A stretch of 64,000 nucleotides of DNA from Paracrocinitomix mangrovi (GCF_019740355.2 NZ_CP091819.1:1488001-1552000); one strand, 5' to 3'. Shown: positions 46,529-54,432, counted from the stretch's first letter. Program-made: numbers and translations. Notes: a model not told the origin generated them from the sequence alone.

Positions 46529-46905
46529 TAAAAACTGCTTTAATTGCGTTTAGCTTTTTAACCTCTTGCCTTCTATATGGTCAGGTTTATGGCGACATTT
46601 TCATGGATAAAAGAAAAATAGAAAAGGATATTAGTTATACTGTCCCCTATTCTACTCCAGGAAAATTAGTATTTGACATTGCAGTTGACATTGACGGTAA
46701 AATAACATCCTGCGTACTTGATGAGTCAAAAAGTACCATTAAGAAAACAGGTGTAATGATGCGTGCAAAAAATATCATCATGCAAGAGTTGAAATTTGAG
46801 CAAGGATATCAATGGCCAAAATTCCATAGAGGTTCTGTTCAAATTAACACTGTTCAAGGCACAGAGCAAAAAGAAAACAATCAATTTGCTCCACCACCTA
46901 ATTAA
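46525..46905 (+). CDS. Secreted TonB C-terminal-domain-like mini-protein (copy 2)
   Basis: A 126-residue paralogue of the preceding gene, overlapping it by 4 bases. The signal peptide ends SCLLYGQ. The mature part shares the layout GD...DxRKxxKxIxYTVxYSxPGKxxFxIxVDxxGxxxxCxxDExKSTI...LKFExG with copy 1, including one conserved cysteine. It has a longer polar tail (TEQKENNQFAPPPN). The two arose by tandem duplication and have diverged. A strong bidirectional terminator follows. Confidence 0.7.
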   Translation: MIKTALIAFSFLTSCLLYGQVYGDIFMDKRKIEKDISYTVPYSTPGKLVFDIAVDIDGKITSCVLDESKSTIKKTGVMMRAKNIIMQELKFEQGYQWPKFHRGSVQINTVQGTEQKENNQFAPPPN

Positions 46906-46922
46906 ATTTTAATTAATACAAT

Positions 46923-46953
46923 AAAAAAAGCCTCTCCAAATGGAGAGGCTTTT
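46923..46953. terminator. Bidirectional terminator
   Basis: GCCTCTCC (46930-46937) pairs perfectly with GGAGAGGC (46942-46949) around AAAT. AAAAAAA lies on the left and TTTT on the right, so it ends transcription from both converging units. Confidence 0.85.
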
Positions 46954-46958
46954 CAATT

Positions 46959-47597
46959 TTATTCATCCGGAAAAAATTCATCCGGATCTTCAGAATGGTA
47001 ATATATTTTAACCTGAGCAGTATCTCTCAAGAAGTCAATTTTACCAATTGATATTTTATTGATCTGTAATCCTGTTCTTTCTTCCAAATCAGCCTTTAAT
47101 TCCTCCCTTTTCTCTGGACGGATTAAATCTATCTTCTCATAAATTACTGTGCGAGTATTTTCGTGACTTTGCAGAAAGACATACTCCAATAAATAAACAA
47201 ATAGCACGGTTGCACCATTAATAAAGAACAACTCTGCATAACTAATTTGTTTACCGGCTAAGGCATTTACTACAGATAAACCAATTACTACAAAGAGATA
47301 AGTCATCTCCTTAATCCGCACCGTTGTAGTACGATACCTGATTATCCCAAAAATGGCAAACAATCCTAGCCCCATTCCTGTTCCAATCTCCAACTTTTTT
47401 AATCCAAAACAGATCATAAAAGCAATGATTGAGATCATGTAATAAGTAAATAAATGATCTTTACGTTGCGTTTTACGATAATAGATATATCTAATTAATA
47501 AGGTTGCAAAAACTAAATTGATTGCAAATTTGATGATCAACTTATAAAAGTCGTCATCCATCAATTTAATCTCATATAACATTTGCGTTTCTTCCAT
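46959..47597 (-). CDS. DUF4956 membrane protein
   Basis: A 212-residue integral membrane protein. About four or five hydrophobic helices lie in residues 18-145 (INLVFATLLIRYIYY, MISIIAFMICFGL, MGLGLFAIFGIIRYRT, YLFVVIGLSVVNALAG, FFINGATVLFVYLLEYVFL). A cytosolic tail (about 150-212) follows. GLFAIFGIIRYRTTTVRIKE is the DUF4956 signature. The start lies two bases after the stop of the VTC-domain gene. DUF4956 proteins are repeatedly found next to VTC-domain proteins, and the pair may form a membrane polyphosphate-related complex, though the activity of bacterial pairs is not settled. Confidence 0.88.
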   Translation of the reverse strand: MEETQMLYEIKLMDDDFYKLIIKFAINLVFATLLIRYIYYRKTQRKDHLFTYYMISIIAFMICFGLKKLEIGTGMGLGLFAIFGIIRYRTTTVRIKEMTYLFVVIGLSVVNALAGKQISYAELFFINGATVLFVYLLEYVFLQSHENTRTVIYEKIDLIRPEKREELKADLEERTGLQINKISIGKIDFLRDTAQVKIYYHSEDPDEFFPDE

Positions 47598-47599
47598 AT

Positions 47600-48355
47600 T
47601 TAATCAAGTTTATCTATTAAAAGTTTCTTCTCTTTGAAGTTGTTATACTTCAATTGATCATTCAAAGTTATAGCTCCAAAACAATATTTACTAAATCCAT
47701 TAGGACGAATAATGTTTTTCTTCATCAATTTGTAAAACAAACTATCTGTGCTAAAACGTTCTTGCTTCAATTCAGCTATTACAACATTTTCAAATTTCAC
47801 TACTTCATCTTTAGTTTCGTAGCTCAAATTTAAATCTATTGTCAGCCGTTCTTTATCTGTTTTACTCACCAGTGTCATTCGGTCAAAGGTGTTAAACAAC
47901 TTATGCTCCAAGCCTACTTCCTTTTCCAAAACTGCCTGGATAAATTCCTTTGATCCTGCAGACAATTCATCCTCAAAATCACCAATTTTAATACGCTTTT
48001 TAACGGTTCTCCCTTTAAATTTTCTTTTGATTTCCAAATAGTATATACCGGATTCAACGTATTTTCTGATTCTCACTTTAAACCTATTTCCTCTTCCGTT
48101 ATGGTGATCCAGGTAAAAATTAAAATCTGAAGTATCAAAATATTGCGTTTTATACGCGCTCAATTTGGTTCCTTCTACTTCAAGCGCCCAATAAGCTTTA
48201 GCCAGTTCAGGTAAAATTTCGTTTAACGTACTTCTGCTTAAAACAAATTTAGTATCCACCCTGTTCATGAGTTCAAAGTCTGCCATTTGGTCCAGGTAAA
48301 TTGGATCAAACAGTTGGAGTAGCTCCTTTTCTTTGTACAGCTTTTCTTCACTCAT
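47600..48355 (-). CDS. VTC-domain (polyphosphate polymerase-like) protein
   Basis: A 251-residue cytosolic protein matching the VTC catalytic domain of yeast polyphosphate polymerase, a tunnel fold lined with basic residues. RVDTKFVL, YFDTSDFNFYLDHHNGRGNR, KVRIRKY, YYLEIKRKFKGRTVKKRI, LTIDLNLSY and IAELKQERFS supply the alternating Lys/Arg and Glu positions of the tunnel. ATG 48355 was preferred to a TTG two codons upstream. It is followed directly by the DUF4956 membrane protein. Synthesis of polyphosphate or another polyanion is inferred from the fold. Confidence 0.85.
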   Translation of the reverse strand: MSEEKLYKEKELLQLFDPIYLDQMADFELMNRVDTKFVLSRSTLNEILPELAKAYWALEVEGTKLSAYKTQYFDTSDFNFYLDHHNGRGNRFKVRIRKYVESGIYYLEIKRKFKGRTVKKRIKIGDFEDELSAGSKEFIQAVLEKEVGLEHKLFNTFDRMTLVSKTDKERLTIDLNLSYETKDEVVKFENVVIAELKQERFSTDSLFYKLMKKNIIRPNGFSKYCFGAITLNDQLKYNNFKEKKLLIDKLD

Positions 48356-48466
48356 ATTCAAAACGACAAGTAGTTAACAATGCCTTAACACAAATATATA
48401 CGACAATTAGGTACAAAACGTGAAAGTGTGGTAAGCATTTTTTGTTTGCCGTGATTAAATGATTAA

Positions 48467-48500
48467 TTGTTTCAATATTGACAATAAATACGTAGGTTTG
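48467..48500 (+). promoter_or_regulatory. Promoter of cytidine deaminase
   Basis: TAGGTTTG at 48493-48500 is a full -7 match, with TTG at 48467-48469, 23 bases upstream. The cdd ATG follows 30 bases downstream. Confidence 0.5.
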
Positions 48501-48529
48501 AGCATTAAAGATTCACTACTTACTTTAAG

Positions 48530-49003
48530 ATGCAAGAAAAAAAGATTGTCGTTCGTTTTCAAGAAACAAATCAGATAGATCAATTTAATGAAGAAATACA
48601 AACGTTAATTTCTCAAACCAAAGCTTTTTCTGCCAATGCCTATGCTCCTTATTCTAACTTCAAAGTTAGTGCAGGATTAGTATTAGATAACGGTGAAATT
48701 ATTAAAGGAACCAACGTTGAAAATGCTTCTTATCCTGTATCCATTTGTGCAGAACGAACCTTACTTTCACACGCAGTTAGTAACTACCCAAACAATGTCA
48801 TCAAAACCATGGCTGTGTATGTAGATAAAGCCATTGGATCACCTGTTTCACCTTGTGGTGTTTGCAGACAGACATTATTGGAAATAGAATTGAAACAAAA
48901 AAGTCCTATTCAGCTAATTCTAGTCAGTAAAGAGGGAGTGTATTGGATTTTTGACAGTGCAAAAGATTTACTTCCGGTTTATTTTGACGGAGAAGCACTT
49001 TAA
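48530..49003 (+). CDS. cdd: Cytidine deaminase
   Basis: A 157-residue zinc enzyme of pyrimidine salvage that converts (deoxy)cytidine to (deoxy)uridine. The substrate motif YAPYSNFKVSAGLV and NVENASYPVSICAERTLL (zinc ligand Cys and catalytic Glu in CAE) are followed by SPCGVCRQTLLE, which supplies the other two zinc cysteines. The length is slightly above the usual ~130-135 because of an N-terminal extension of about 25 residues. It is a single gene, convergent with the DUF4919 gene, with adjacent stops. Confidence 0.93.
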   Translation: MQEKKIVVRFQETNQIDQFNEEIQTLISQTKAFSANAYAPYSNFKVSAGLVLDNGEIIKGTNVENASYPVSICAERTLLSHAVSNYPNNVIKTMAVYVDKAIGSPVSPCGVCRQTLLEIELKQKSPIQLILVSKEGVYWIFDSAKDLLPVYFDGEAL

Positions 49004-49720
49004 TTATTCTTCATCCGGTTCAGGTAAATCAACATCTTTGTACGACTTTGATAAACTCAACAAAGGCATTCGGACATTAAAATAAAGTCTTTTGATTTTT
49101 TTCGTTCCTTTTAATTTCTTCTGGTCTTTTTTTGAGAAATAAAGTACATCACAATCATCAATTAAATCATGTCCTTTTACTCTCAATCCCAAATCACCGG
49201 CTATATAATATTCATGATCCACCGAGGTAACAACCAAGGCAGATTCTAAACTTTCGCCGTCACCACTGTAATAAATAACATCTAAAAATGAGTAGTAATG
49301 TTTGGCATAGAACCTCTTTTCTTCATCTCTACCTGTCTTTAAACATGAGACAGATAATTTAAAAAGTACTTCTAAATCTACCGGATAATACTTAATTATT
49401 TGCTTACCTAATTTAATGGCATTATCGTAGTGATGTTCTTTGTACTCCTCAAGAAATTCCTTTTTTGTATTACTAGTTCCATAAGGATAATAGTATTCTT
49501 GAAAAACTGTACCATAATACAAATGATAATAATCTTGATGTGAAAAAGTAGTATCACCCTCCCTTAGGCGGTTAATCAACTTTGGATAATAATAATCTGA
49601 CGTAGAATCTGTAATGTTATCTTTTACTATATCAAAATTAACTTTTGATACAGACTGAGCCCAAAGGCCGGTAGATAGCAATAACATACAGCATACAAGT
49701 AAGGTCTTGTTTGCGCGCAT
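49004..49720 (-). CDS. DUF4919 domain secreted protein
   Basis: A 238-residue protein with signal peptide (residues 1-21, ending LWAQ). The body is helical and aromatic-rich (DYYHLYYGTVFQEYYYPYGT, HYDNAIKLGKQIIKYYPVDL), with a TPR-like central part. YYIAGDLGLRVKGHDLID and the closing YFNVRMPLLSLSKSY match the DUF4919 family of Bacteroidota, which has no known function. It is a stand-alone gene. The C-terminus is acidic (DLPEPDEE). Confidence 0.8.
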   Translation of the reverse strand: MRANKTLLVCCMLLLSTGLWAQSVSKVNFDIVKDNITDSTSDYYYPKLINRLREGDTTFSHQDYYHLYYGTVFQEYYYPYGTSNTKKEFLEEYKEHHYDNAIKLGKQIIKYYPVDLEVLFKLSVSCLKTGRDEEKRFYAKHYYSFLDVIYYSGDGESLESALVVTSVDHEYYIAGDLGLRVKGHDLIDDCDVLYFSKKDQKKLKGTKKIKRLYFNVRMPLLSLSKSYKDVDLPEPDEE

Positions 49721-49909
49721 CTTTGTTTTGGTTAGTTTTGGTGGTACACAAGGTACGATTATATAAGGATGATTTATAATTTGGTAACAAGATATTGCAC
49801 AGTGTTCTTTAACACCTTAATTATCAAGTAAAAAAACAGGAGTAAAATATTGGGAACAAAAACATGAGAACTCAAGTATAATTAGCACTCCTTTTAATTG
49901 AATTATAAA

Positions 49910-49917
49910 TATATTTG
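49910..49917 (+). promoter_or_regulatory. -7 promoter element of the pdhA-pdhC operon
   Basis: TATATTTG is a full consensus match, with a predicted start near 49923 and the ATG at 49944. The nearest TTG (49898-49900) is only 9 bases away, too close for a normal -33. Confidence 0.45.
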
Positions 49918-49943
49918 TCCATTGAAAATAAGTAGAGGAAACT

Positions 49944-51017
49944 ATGGCGACTAAATCTTCAACTAGCAGTAAAGCTAAAAAAACAACTAAAGTTACTAAG
50001 AGCACAAGAAAAACTACTGGTGCTAAATTCTCAAAAGAGACATACATCAAGTGGTACACTGATATGTTGCTGATTAGAAAATTTGAGGAAAAAATTTCTC
50101 AATTATACATTCAGCAAAAGTTTGGTGGATTCTTGCACTTATACATTGGCCAGGAAGCTATCGCAGTAGGAACAGTATCTGCTTGTAAAGAAGGAGACAA
50201 ACACATCACTGCTTACAGAGATCACGGTCATCCAATCGCCATGGGAACAGACCCAAGAATTTTAGCTGCTGAGCTTTATGGTAAAGTTACCGGATGCTCT
50301 AAAGGTAAAGGTGGATCAATGCACTTTTTTGATGTTGAAAAAGGATTTATGGGAGGTCACGGAATCGTTGGAGCACAAATTCCTATGGGTGCCGGACTCG
50401 CATTTGCAGAAAAATATAAAGGGACAGACAATGTTTGTTTCTGTTCTTTTGGTGACGGAGCTGCCAGACAAGGAGCTTTGCATGAAACATTTAACATGGC
50501 AATGACTTGGAAGTTACCAGTAATTTTCATCATTGAGAATAACAATTATGCCATGGGTACATCAGTTGAACGTACAACAAACGTAACTGACATGTCTAAA
50601 ATGGGTCTGTCTTACGAAATGCCATCAATGATAGTTGATGGAATGAGTCCTGAATCAGTTCATGAAGCAATTGAGGAAGCAGCTGCGCGAGCAAGAAGAG
50701 GTGATGGACCAACATTGTTAGATATTAGAACTTATAGATATAAAGGTCACTCAATGTCAGATCCTCAAAAGTATAGAACAAAAGAAGAGGTTGCAGAGTG
50801 GCAAGAAAAAGATCCAATTGAACATTGCTTAAGAATGATCAAGGACAACAAATGGTTGACTGATAAAAAATTAGAAGAGATTGAAGAGTGGGTTAAGAAT
50901 GAAGTAGCAGAGTCAATCAAATTTGCTGAGGAGTCTCCGCTTCCGGATGCAGAAGAATTGTACAAAGACGTTTATAAACAAGAAGATTATCCGTACATCA
51001 AAGAATTCTTGGCTTAA
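49944..51017 (+). CDS. pdhA: Pyruvate dehydrogenase E1 component, alpha subunit
   Basis: A 357-residue thiamine-diphosphate enzyme subunit that decarboxylates pyruvate and passes the acetyl group to E2. LLIRKFEEKISQLY, GGFLHLYIGQEAIAVG, AYRDHGHP, GKGGSMHFF and the ThDP motif GDGAARQGALHE through ENNNYAMGT are present, as is YRYKGHSMSDP, the regulatory loop. Unusually it opens with about 28 residues made almost only of Lys, Thr, Ser and Ala (MATKSSTSSKAKKTTKV onward). The predicted transcription start precedes this ATG, so the tail should be made. The E2 gene follows 56 bases later. The beta subunit and E3 are not in the window. Confidence 0.93.
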   Translation: MATKSSTSSKAKKTTKVTKSTRKTTGAKFSKETYIKWYTDMLLIRKFEEKISQLYIQQKFGGFLHLYIGQEAIAVGTVSACKEGDKHITAYRDHGHPIAMGTDPRILAAELYGKVTGCSKGKGGSMHFFDVEKGFMGGHGIVGAQIPMGAGLAFAEKYKGTDNVCFCSFGDGAARQGALHETFNMAMTWKLPVIFIIENNNYAMGTSVERTTNVTDMSKMGLSYEMPSMIVDGMSPESVHEAIEEAAARARRGDGPTLLDIRTYRYKGHSMSDPQKYRTKEEVAEWQEKDPIEHCLRMIKDNKWLTDKKLEEIEEWVKNEVAESIKFAEESPLPDAEELYKDVYKQEDYPYIKEFLA

Positions 51018-51073
51018 GAAAAAATTAATTGATTAAAAAAGATTGGTAAAAACCATCAACAAAGAAAAATAAT

Positions 51074-52354
51074 ATGGCTGAAATCGTAAGAATGCCCAAA
51101 TTATCAGATACAATGACAGAAGGTGTTGTTGCTGAGTGGCATAAAAAAGTAGGAGATAAAGTTTCTGAAGGAGATTTATTAGCTGACATTGAAACCGACA
51201 AAGCGACCATGGAATTTGAGTCGTTTTACGAAGGTGTGCTTTTACACATTGGTGTTGATAAAGGAGGTACTGCCCCTGTAAATGCCATTTTAGCGGTGAT
51301 CGGAGAAAAAGGAGAAAACATTGATGCCTTGTTGAAAGATGCAGGAAATGCTGCTCCGGCTCAAGAAAAAGCTGAAGAAGTAAAAGAAGAAGCTCCTGTA
51401 GTTGAAAGTAAACCAGACCCAACTCCAGTTCAAACAGAAGTAGCACCTGTTCAAGTTGCAGCTGTTGCTACAAGCACTAACGGAAGTGCAAATGGAGGAA
51501 GAATATTTGCTTCACCTTTAGCTAAAAAAATGGCTGAAGAAAAAGGAATTAATCTGGCAAACGTTGTTGGTTCTGGAGAAAATCAAAGAATTGTAAAAAG
51601 AGATATTGAAAACTATCAGCCATCAGCAGGTGGTGCAGCAGCAACTTATATTCCTGCTGCAGCTGTAGGAACTGAATCTTACACTGATGTTCCTAATTCT
51701 CAAATGAGAAAAGCGATTGCAAAAGCACTTTCTGCTTCTAAATTCTCTGCGCCTCACTTCTACTTGAAAATGGAAGTTGATATGGACAATGCAATTGCAG
51801 CAAGAAAAGCAATCAATGAGCAAGAAGGAGTTAAAATCTCATTCAACGATATGGTTGTTAAAGCAGTTGCAGCTGCGCTAAGAAGACACCCTAAAGTAAA
51901 TGCAGACTGGATGGGAGATTATATCCGTTATAATGATCACATTCATGTTGGTGTAGCAGTAGCAGTTGAAGATGGTTTAGTTGTACCTGTTGTTAAGTTC
52001 ACAGACACTAAAGGTATTGCTCAAATTGGAGCCGAGATTAAAGACTTAGCAGGTAGAGCAAGAGAGAAAAAGATTCAACCAGAAGAAATGCAAGGAGGAA
52101 CTTTTGCAGTTTCAAACCTTGGAATGTATGGTATTGAGGATTTTACGTCAATTATCAATCCACCAAACGGATGTATCTTATCAGTAGGACAAATCAAATC
52201 AACTCCGGTTGTAAAAAATGGAGAGATTGTTCCTGGTAATGTAATGAAACTAAGCTTATCATGTGACCATAGAGTTGTTGACGGTGCGGTTGGTTCAGAA
52301 TTCTTAAGAACATTAAAAGAATTGCTTGAAAACCCAGTTAGAATGCTGGTTTAA
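51074..52354 (+). CDS. pdhC: Pyruvate dehydrogenase E2, dihydrolipoamide acetyltransferase
   Basis: A 426-residue protein that carries the lipoyl arm and transfers acetyl to CoA. One lipoyl domain (residues about 1-77) has the lipoylated lysine in ETDKATMEFE. An Ala/Pro/Glu-rich linker (about 90-135) follows, then a peripheral subunit-binding domain (about 140-175, FASPLAKKMAEEKGINLANV) and a catalytic domain (about 195-426) with SFNDMVVKAVAAALRRHP and the active-site HRVVDGAVG. One lipoyl domain is fewer than some relatives have. It pairs with the upstream E1-alpha gene. The oxo-acid specificity is assumed to be pyruvate, from overall similarity. Confidence 0.92.
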   Translation: MAEIVRMPKLSDTMTEGVVAEWHKKVGDKVSEGDLLADIETDKATMEFESFYEGVLLHIGVDKGGTAPVNAILAVIGEKGENIDALLKDAGNAAPAQEKAEEVKEEAPVVESKPDPTPVQTEVAPVQVAAVATSTNGSANGGRIFASPLAKKMAEEKGINLANVVGSGENQRIVKRDIENYQPSAGGAAATYIPAAAVGTESYTDVPNSQMRKAIAKALSASKFSAPHFYLKMEVDMDNAIAARKAINEQEGVKISFNDMVVKAVAAALRRHPKVNADWMGDYIRYNDHIHVGVAVAVEDGLVVPVVKFTDTKGIAQIGAEIKDLAGRAREKKIQPEEMQGGTFAVSNLGMYGIEDFTSIINPPNGCILSVGQIKSTPVVKNGEIVPGNVMKLSLSCDHRVVDGAVGSEFLRTLKELLENPVRMLV

Positions 52355-52360
52355 AAATTA

Positions 52361-52393
52361 AAAAAAGCTCCTTGATACAAGGAGCTTTTTTTT
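52361..52393. terminator. Bidirectional terminator after pdhC
   Basis: AAGCTCCTTG (52365-52374) pairs with CAAGGAGCTT (52378-52387), flanked by A-runs on the left and T-runs on the right. The stop of the opposite small-protein gene begins at its edge. Confidence 0.88.
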
Positions 52394-52850
52394 AGATCTT
52401 TTTAACTTTCCCATTTTCGGGATATTTAAATTGTGTCGTATCGGATGGCTCAATTTGAGTAGGCGTATATAACTGCTCCATTTGTTGCTTATATTGTTCA
52501 AGCAATTCATCAAAATTAAAAAACTGCGGTTGGAACAAACTATCCGTTAATCCAAACTGTTGAAACAAGCTACTTATATCCAAAGAATCTGTTCCAAAGT
52601 TGAAAAACTGCATGTGAGAATCACCAAAACCATCAAAATTGAAATCCATCACTTCATTATCTTGTGATGAATCCCTTTGAAAATATGTTGAGTCATAGTT
52701 TATAACATTACCGTTATCATCCAACTCCTTGGTGATTGTCCAACCTTTGGTTATACCATTTTCAGTTGTTTGTTTTCTTTCTACAATTGTGTTTTGAGCT
52801 ATTGTCTCTACTCCAAATACCAGCAACACAAACAGCAATACTATTTTCAT
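52392..52850 (-). CDS. Small secreted protein, unknown
   Basis: A 152-residue protein with signal peptide (residues 1-18, ending TIAQ). The mature part is acidic and Phe/Gln/Asp-rich (VMDFNFDGFGDSHMQFFNFG, SLFQQFGLTDSLFQPQFFNF), with a helical stretch FDELLEQYKQQMEQLY. I recognise no family. It is the last gene of a close minus-strand set: the 57-residue gene upstream is 5 bases away. A terminator at its 3' end closes the unit. Confidence 0.6.
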   Translation of the reverse strand: MKIVLLFVLLVFGVETIAQNTIVERKQTTENGITKGWTITKELDDNGNVINYDSTYFQRDSSQDNEVMDFNFDGFGDSHMQFFNFGTDSLDISSLFQQFGLTDSLFQPQFFNFDELLEQYKQQMEQLYTPTQIEPSDTTQFKYPENGKVKKI

Positions 52851-52855
52851 TATAA

Positions 52856-53029
52856 TTAATTTAAATTTGAGCCATACCTTTGAAATATCCAGTGATTTAG
52901 ATCTACTCTTTCCTTATCTGTCAACAATTTTACAGCCTTCTGATATTCTTTCCAAAACAACTGCTGATCAAATTTGACCTTTGATAATATTTCTTTGTAA
53001 AAATTAAGATAGCTTTTCTTGATCTCCAT
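52856..53029 (-). CDS. Small 57-residue basic protein, unknown
   Basis: An open frame of 57 codons begins with ATG at 53029 and ends with TAA at 52856-52858. It starts MEIKKSYLNFYKEILSKV and continues FDQQLFWKEYQKAVKLL, giving a clear amphipathic helical pattern rich in Lys, Phe and Leu, and ends with a Trp-containing helix (VDLNHWIFQRYG). It fills the space between two neighbours with gaps of 5 and 20 bases, as expected for a real gene in an operon. I recall similar short helical proteins in Bacteroidota, but the function is unknown. There is no signal peptide, so it is probably cytosolic. Confidence 0.6.
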   Translation of the reverse strand: MEIKKSYLNFYKEILSKVKFDQQLFWKEYQKAVKLLTDKERVDLNHWIFQRYGSNLN

Positions 53030-53049
53030 AAAAAGTTAATTTTAATTAA

Positions 53050-53406
53050 TTACTCCTTATTTATATCTTTCTCAAGCTTTTTAACTGCTTGCTTATCTAT
53101 TCCAAACTGATAAAGTAGCTCGTTATTACTCATTATGTTACTCTTTAATTTAGGATTTTTTTGAACTACTTCATAAACATCTAAAATAGATCTTGCCCTT
53201 GACATTTCATCAACCAATTCTTGCTCTTTTATTTGCCTTACTTGGGGAGTAAGTTGCTGCCTTTTTAAAACTTCTTTAGACAGTTCAATCTGCTCAACTT
53301 GATTTGCTTTTTCTACTTTTTTGTTGATGTATTCATTTTTTTGAAACTGGGCATTTGCAAAAGAGACTGCTCCTACAAATGCTAATAAAACCGTAACTTT
53401 ATTCAT
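53050..53406 (-). CDS. Small secreted helical protein, unknown
   Basis: A 118-residue protein with signal peptide (residues 1-19, ending ANAQ). The mature part is highly charged and almost entirely helical (INKKVEKANQVEQIELSKEV, QVRQIKEQELVDEMSRARSI), with heptad-like spacing suggesting a coiled coil. No cysteine is present in the mature chain. It lies between the Hsp20-like gene and the 57-residue gene. The family is not recognised; a periplasmic scaffold or chaperone-like role would be a guess. Confidence 0.6.
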   Translation of the reverse strand: MNKVTVLLAFVGAVSFANAQFQKNEYINKKVEKANQVEQIELSKEVLKRQQLTPQVRQIKEQELVDEMSRARSILDVYEVVQKNPKLKSNIMSNNELLYQFGIDKQAVKKLEKDINKE

Positions 53407-53435
53407 AACATCAGATTTTATAGGATTAATAATTA

Positions 53436-53759
53436 CTACCAGTAAATTTTTACTTGATCGGGTTCAATTTTTGTCTTCACTCTTTTAACAGAAACGCCGT
53501 TTGGAAGAAACAAATACCTGTCGAAGCCATAGGTATTGTGCATTTTCCATGACTCAAACCTGTCAGCTTCTTCAATATAAATTCGCCGTTCAGCCTCAAT
53601 AACTAAAATTCCTTCATCCGGATCACAAATAATTTGATCCTCTTTGATTCCTGCAATTGGCACAGCAATTGGTTCTCTGCTATTCGAATTATTTGAGTTC
53701 AGAAATTGACTCAACTTTCCTTTTAGATTTTTCCAAATTCTACTAAACTTCTTTTTCAT
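53436..53759 (-). CDS. Degenerate Hsp20/alpha-crystallin-like protein
   Basis: A 107-residue protein from ATG 53759 (MKKKFSRIWKN); the frame also allows a start ten codons earlier. A basic helical N-terminus (1-30) precedes a stretch whose order resembles a small heat shock protein: PIAVPIAGIKEDQI like the VDLPGVKKEDI strand, DEGILVIEAERR like DNGVLTISAER, and YGFDRYLFLPNGVSVKRVKT like FRRSFRLPEGVDVDKIKA. It ends KIEPDQVKIYW, with no C-terminal IXI motif, so oligomer assembly may differ. It leads the four-gene small-protein unit. The similarity is by eye and needs a profile search. Confidence 0.6.
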   Translation of the reverse strand: MKKKFSRIWKNLKGKLSQFLNSNNSNSREPIAVPIAGIKEDQIICDPDEGILVIEAERRIYIEEADRFESWKMHNTYGFDRYLFLPNGVSVKRVKTKIEPDQVKIYW

Positions 53760-53915
53760 AACAAATTGTTTTATCGTTTGACAATACAAATCGCTATAAA
53801 GCTCAACTCAATACAATTTTGAATATCTCAAAGAGACGATATAAAATTAAAACAAGAAATAATTTTTGTCAAGACCTGAAATGAGGACAAATCTGATTTT
53901 TAGTTTTTTTAACAA

Positions 53916-54413
53916 TCAAATTAGATGAAAGACTTTGGTAAGCACCAATTTCTTTCCATAAAAAAGTTCGAATTTCCAGTCACCTTTTACAATTTCATAC
54001 TCCTTTTCAATTGAATATGTACTGAAATATCTGGTGTGCGTTTCTAGCCAAATTTTGGTTTTAACAGAAGAAAACTCTTTTCCTTTTTCATTTACTATTG
54101 GCTTAGGAAAAGTCCAAATTGCTTTGAATGGCACCTCTGTGTAAACTGAACTAAATGCAACATACTCCACACCAAATCTGGTTCCAATTGCTGCTTTAAT
54201 AGTATCTGTACTTTCATTCAATCTGATAAAATCTGCATTGAATTTATAACCTGAAGGTGATTTCGAAGATTTTTTCCTGTTAGTTTCCAATAGATGACAA
54301 ACCCCTGCATTCATGGTTTTTACTCTTAACCTGACAGGTTTATCAGACACACTCATGGTTGTAGAACATGAGAATAAAAACAAAGGAAACATTAAAAAAA
54401 TCAATCGCTTCAT
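53916..54413 (-). CDS. DUF3859-like lipoprotein
   Basis: A 165-residue lipoprotein. The signal peptide ends LFLFSC, a clear lipobox, after a basic N-terminus. The mature part is beta-rich. AAIGTRFGVEYVAFSS and KAIWTFPKPIVNEKGKEF match the DUF3859 pattern (GtrFGi...vxwxfP), followed by KEYEIVKGDWKFELFYGKK. The function is unknown. It is separated by about 155 bases from the small-protein unit and by 19 bases from the upstream OmpA gene, so it may be read with the latter. Confidence 0.72.
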   Translation of the reverse strand: MKRLIFLMFPLFLFSCSTTMSVSDKPVRLRVKTMNAGVCHLLETNRKKSSKSPSGYKFNADFIRLNESTDTIKAAIGTRFGVEYVAFSSVYTEVPFKAIWTFPKPIVNEKGKEFSSVKTKIWLETHTRYFSTYSIEKEYEIVKGDWKFELFYGKKLVLTKVFHLI

Positions 54414-54432
54414 CTATATAAAGTTAGCGAAA

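Noticed and set aside
51033-51446. A 137-codon minus-strand frame opposite the E2 lipoyl domain
   Set aside because: It is a shadow of pdhC. The product is a Leu/Gln-rich low-complexity string with no signal or domain.
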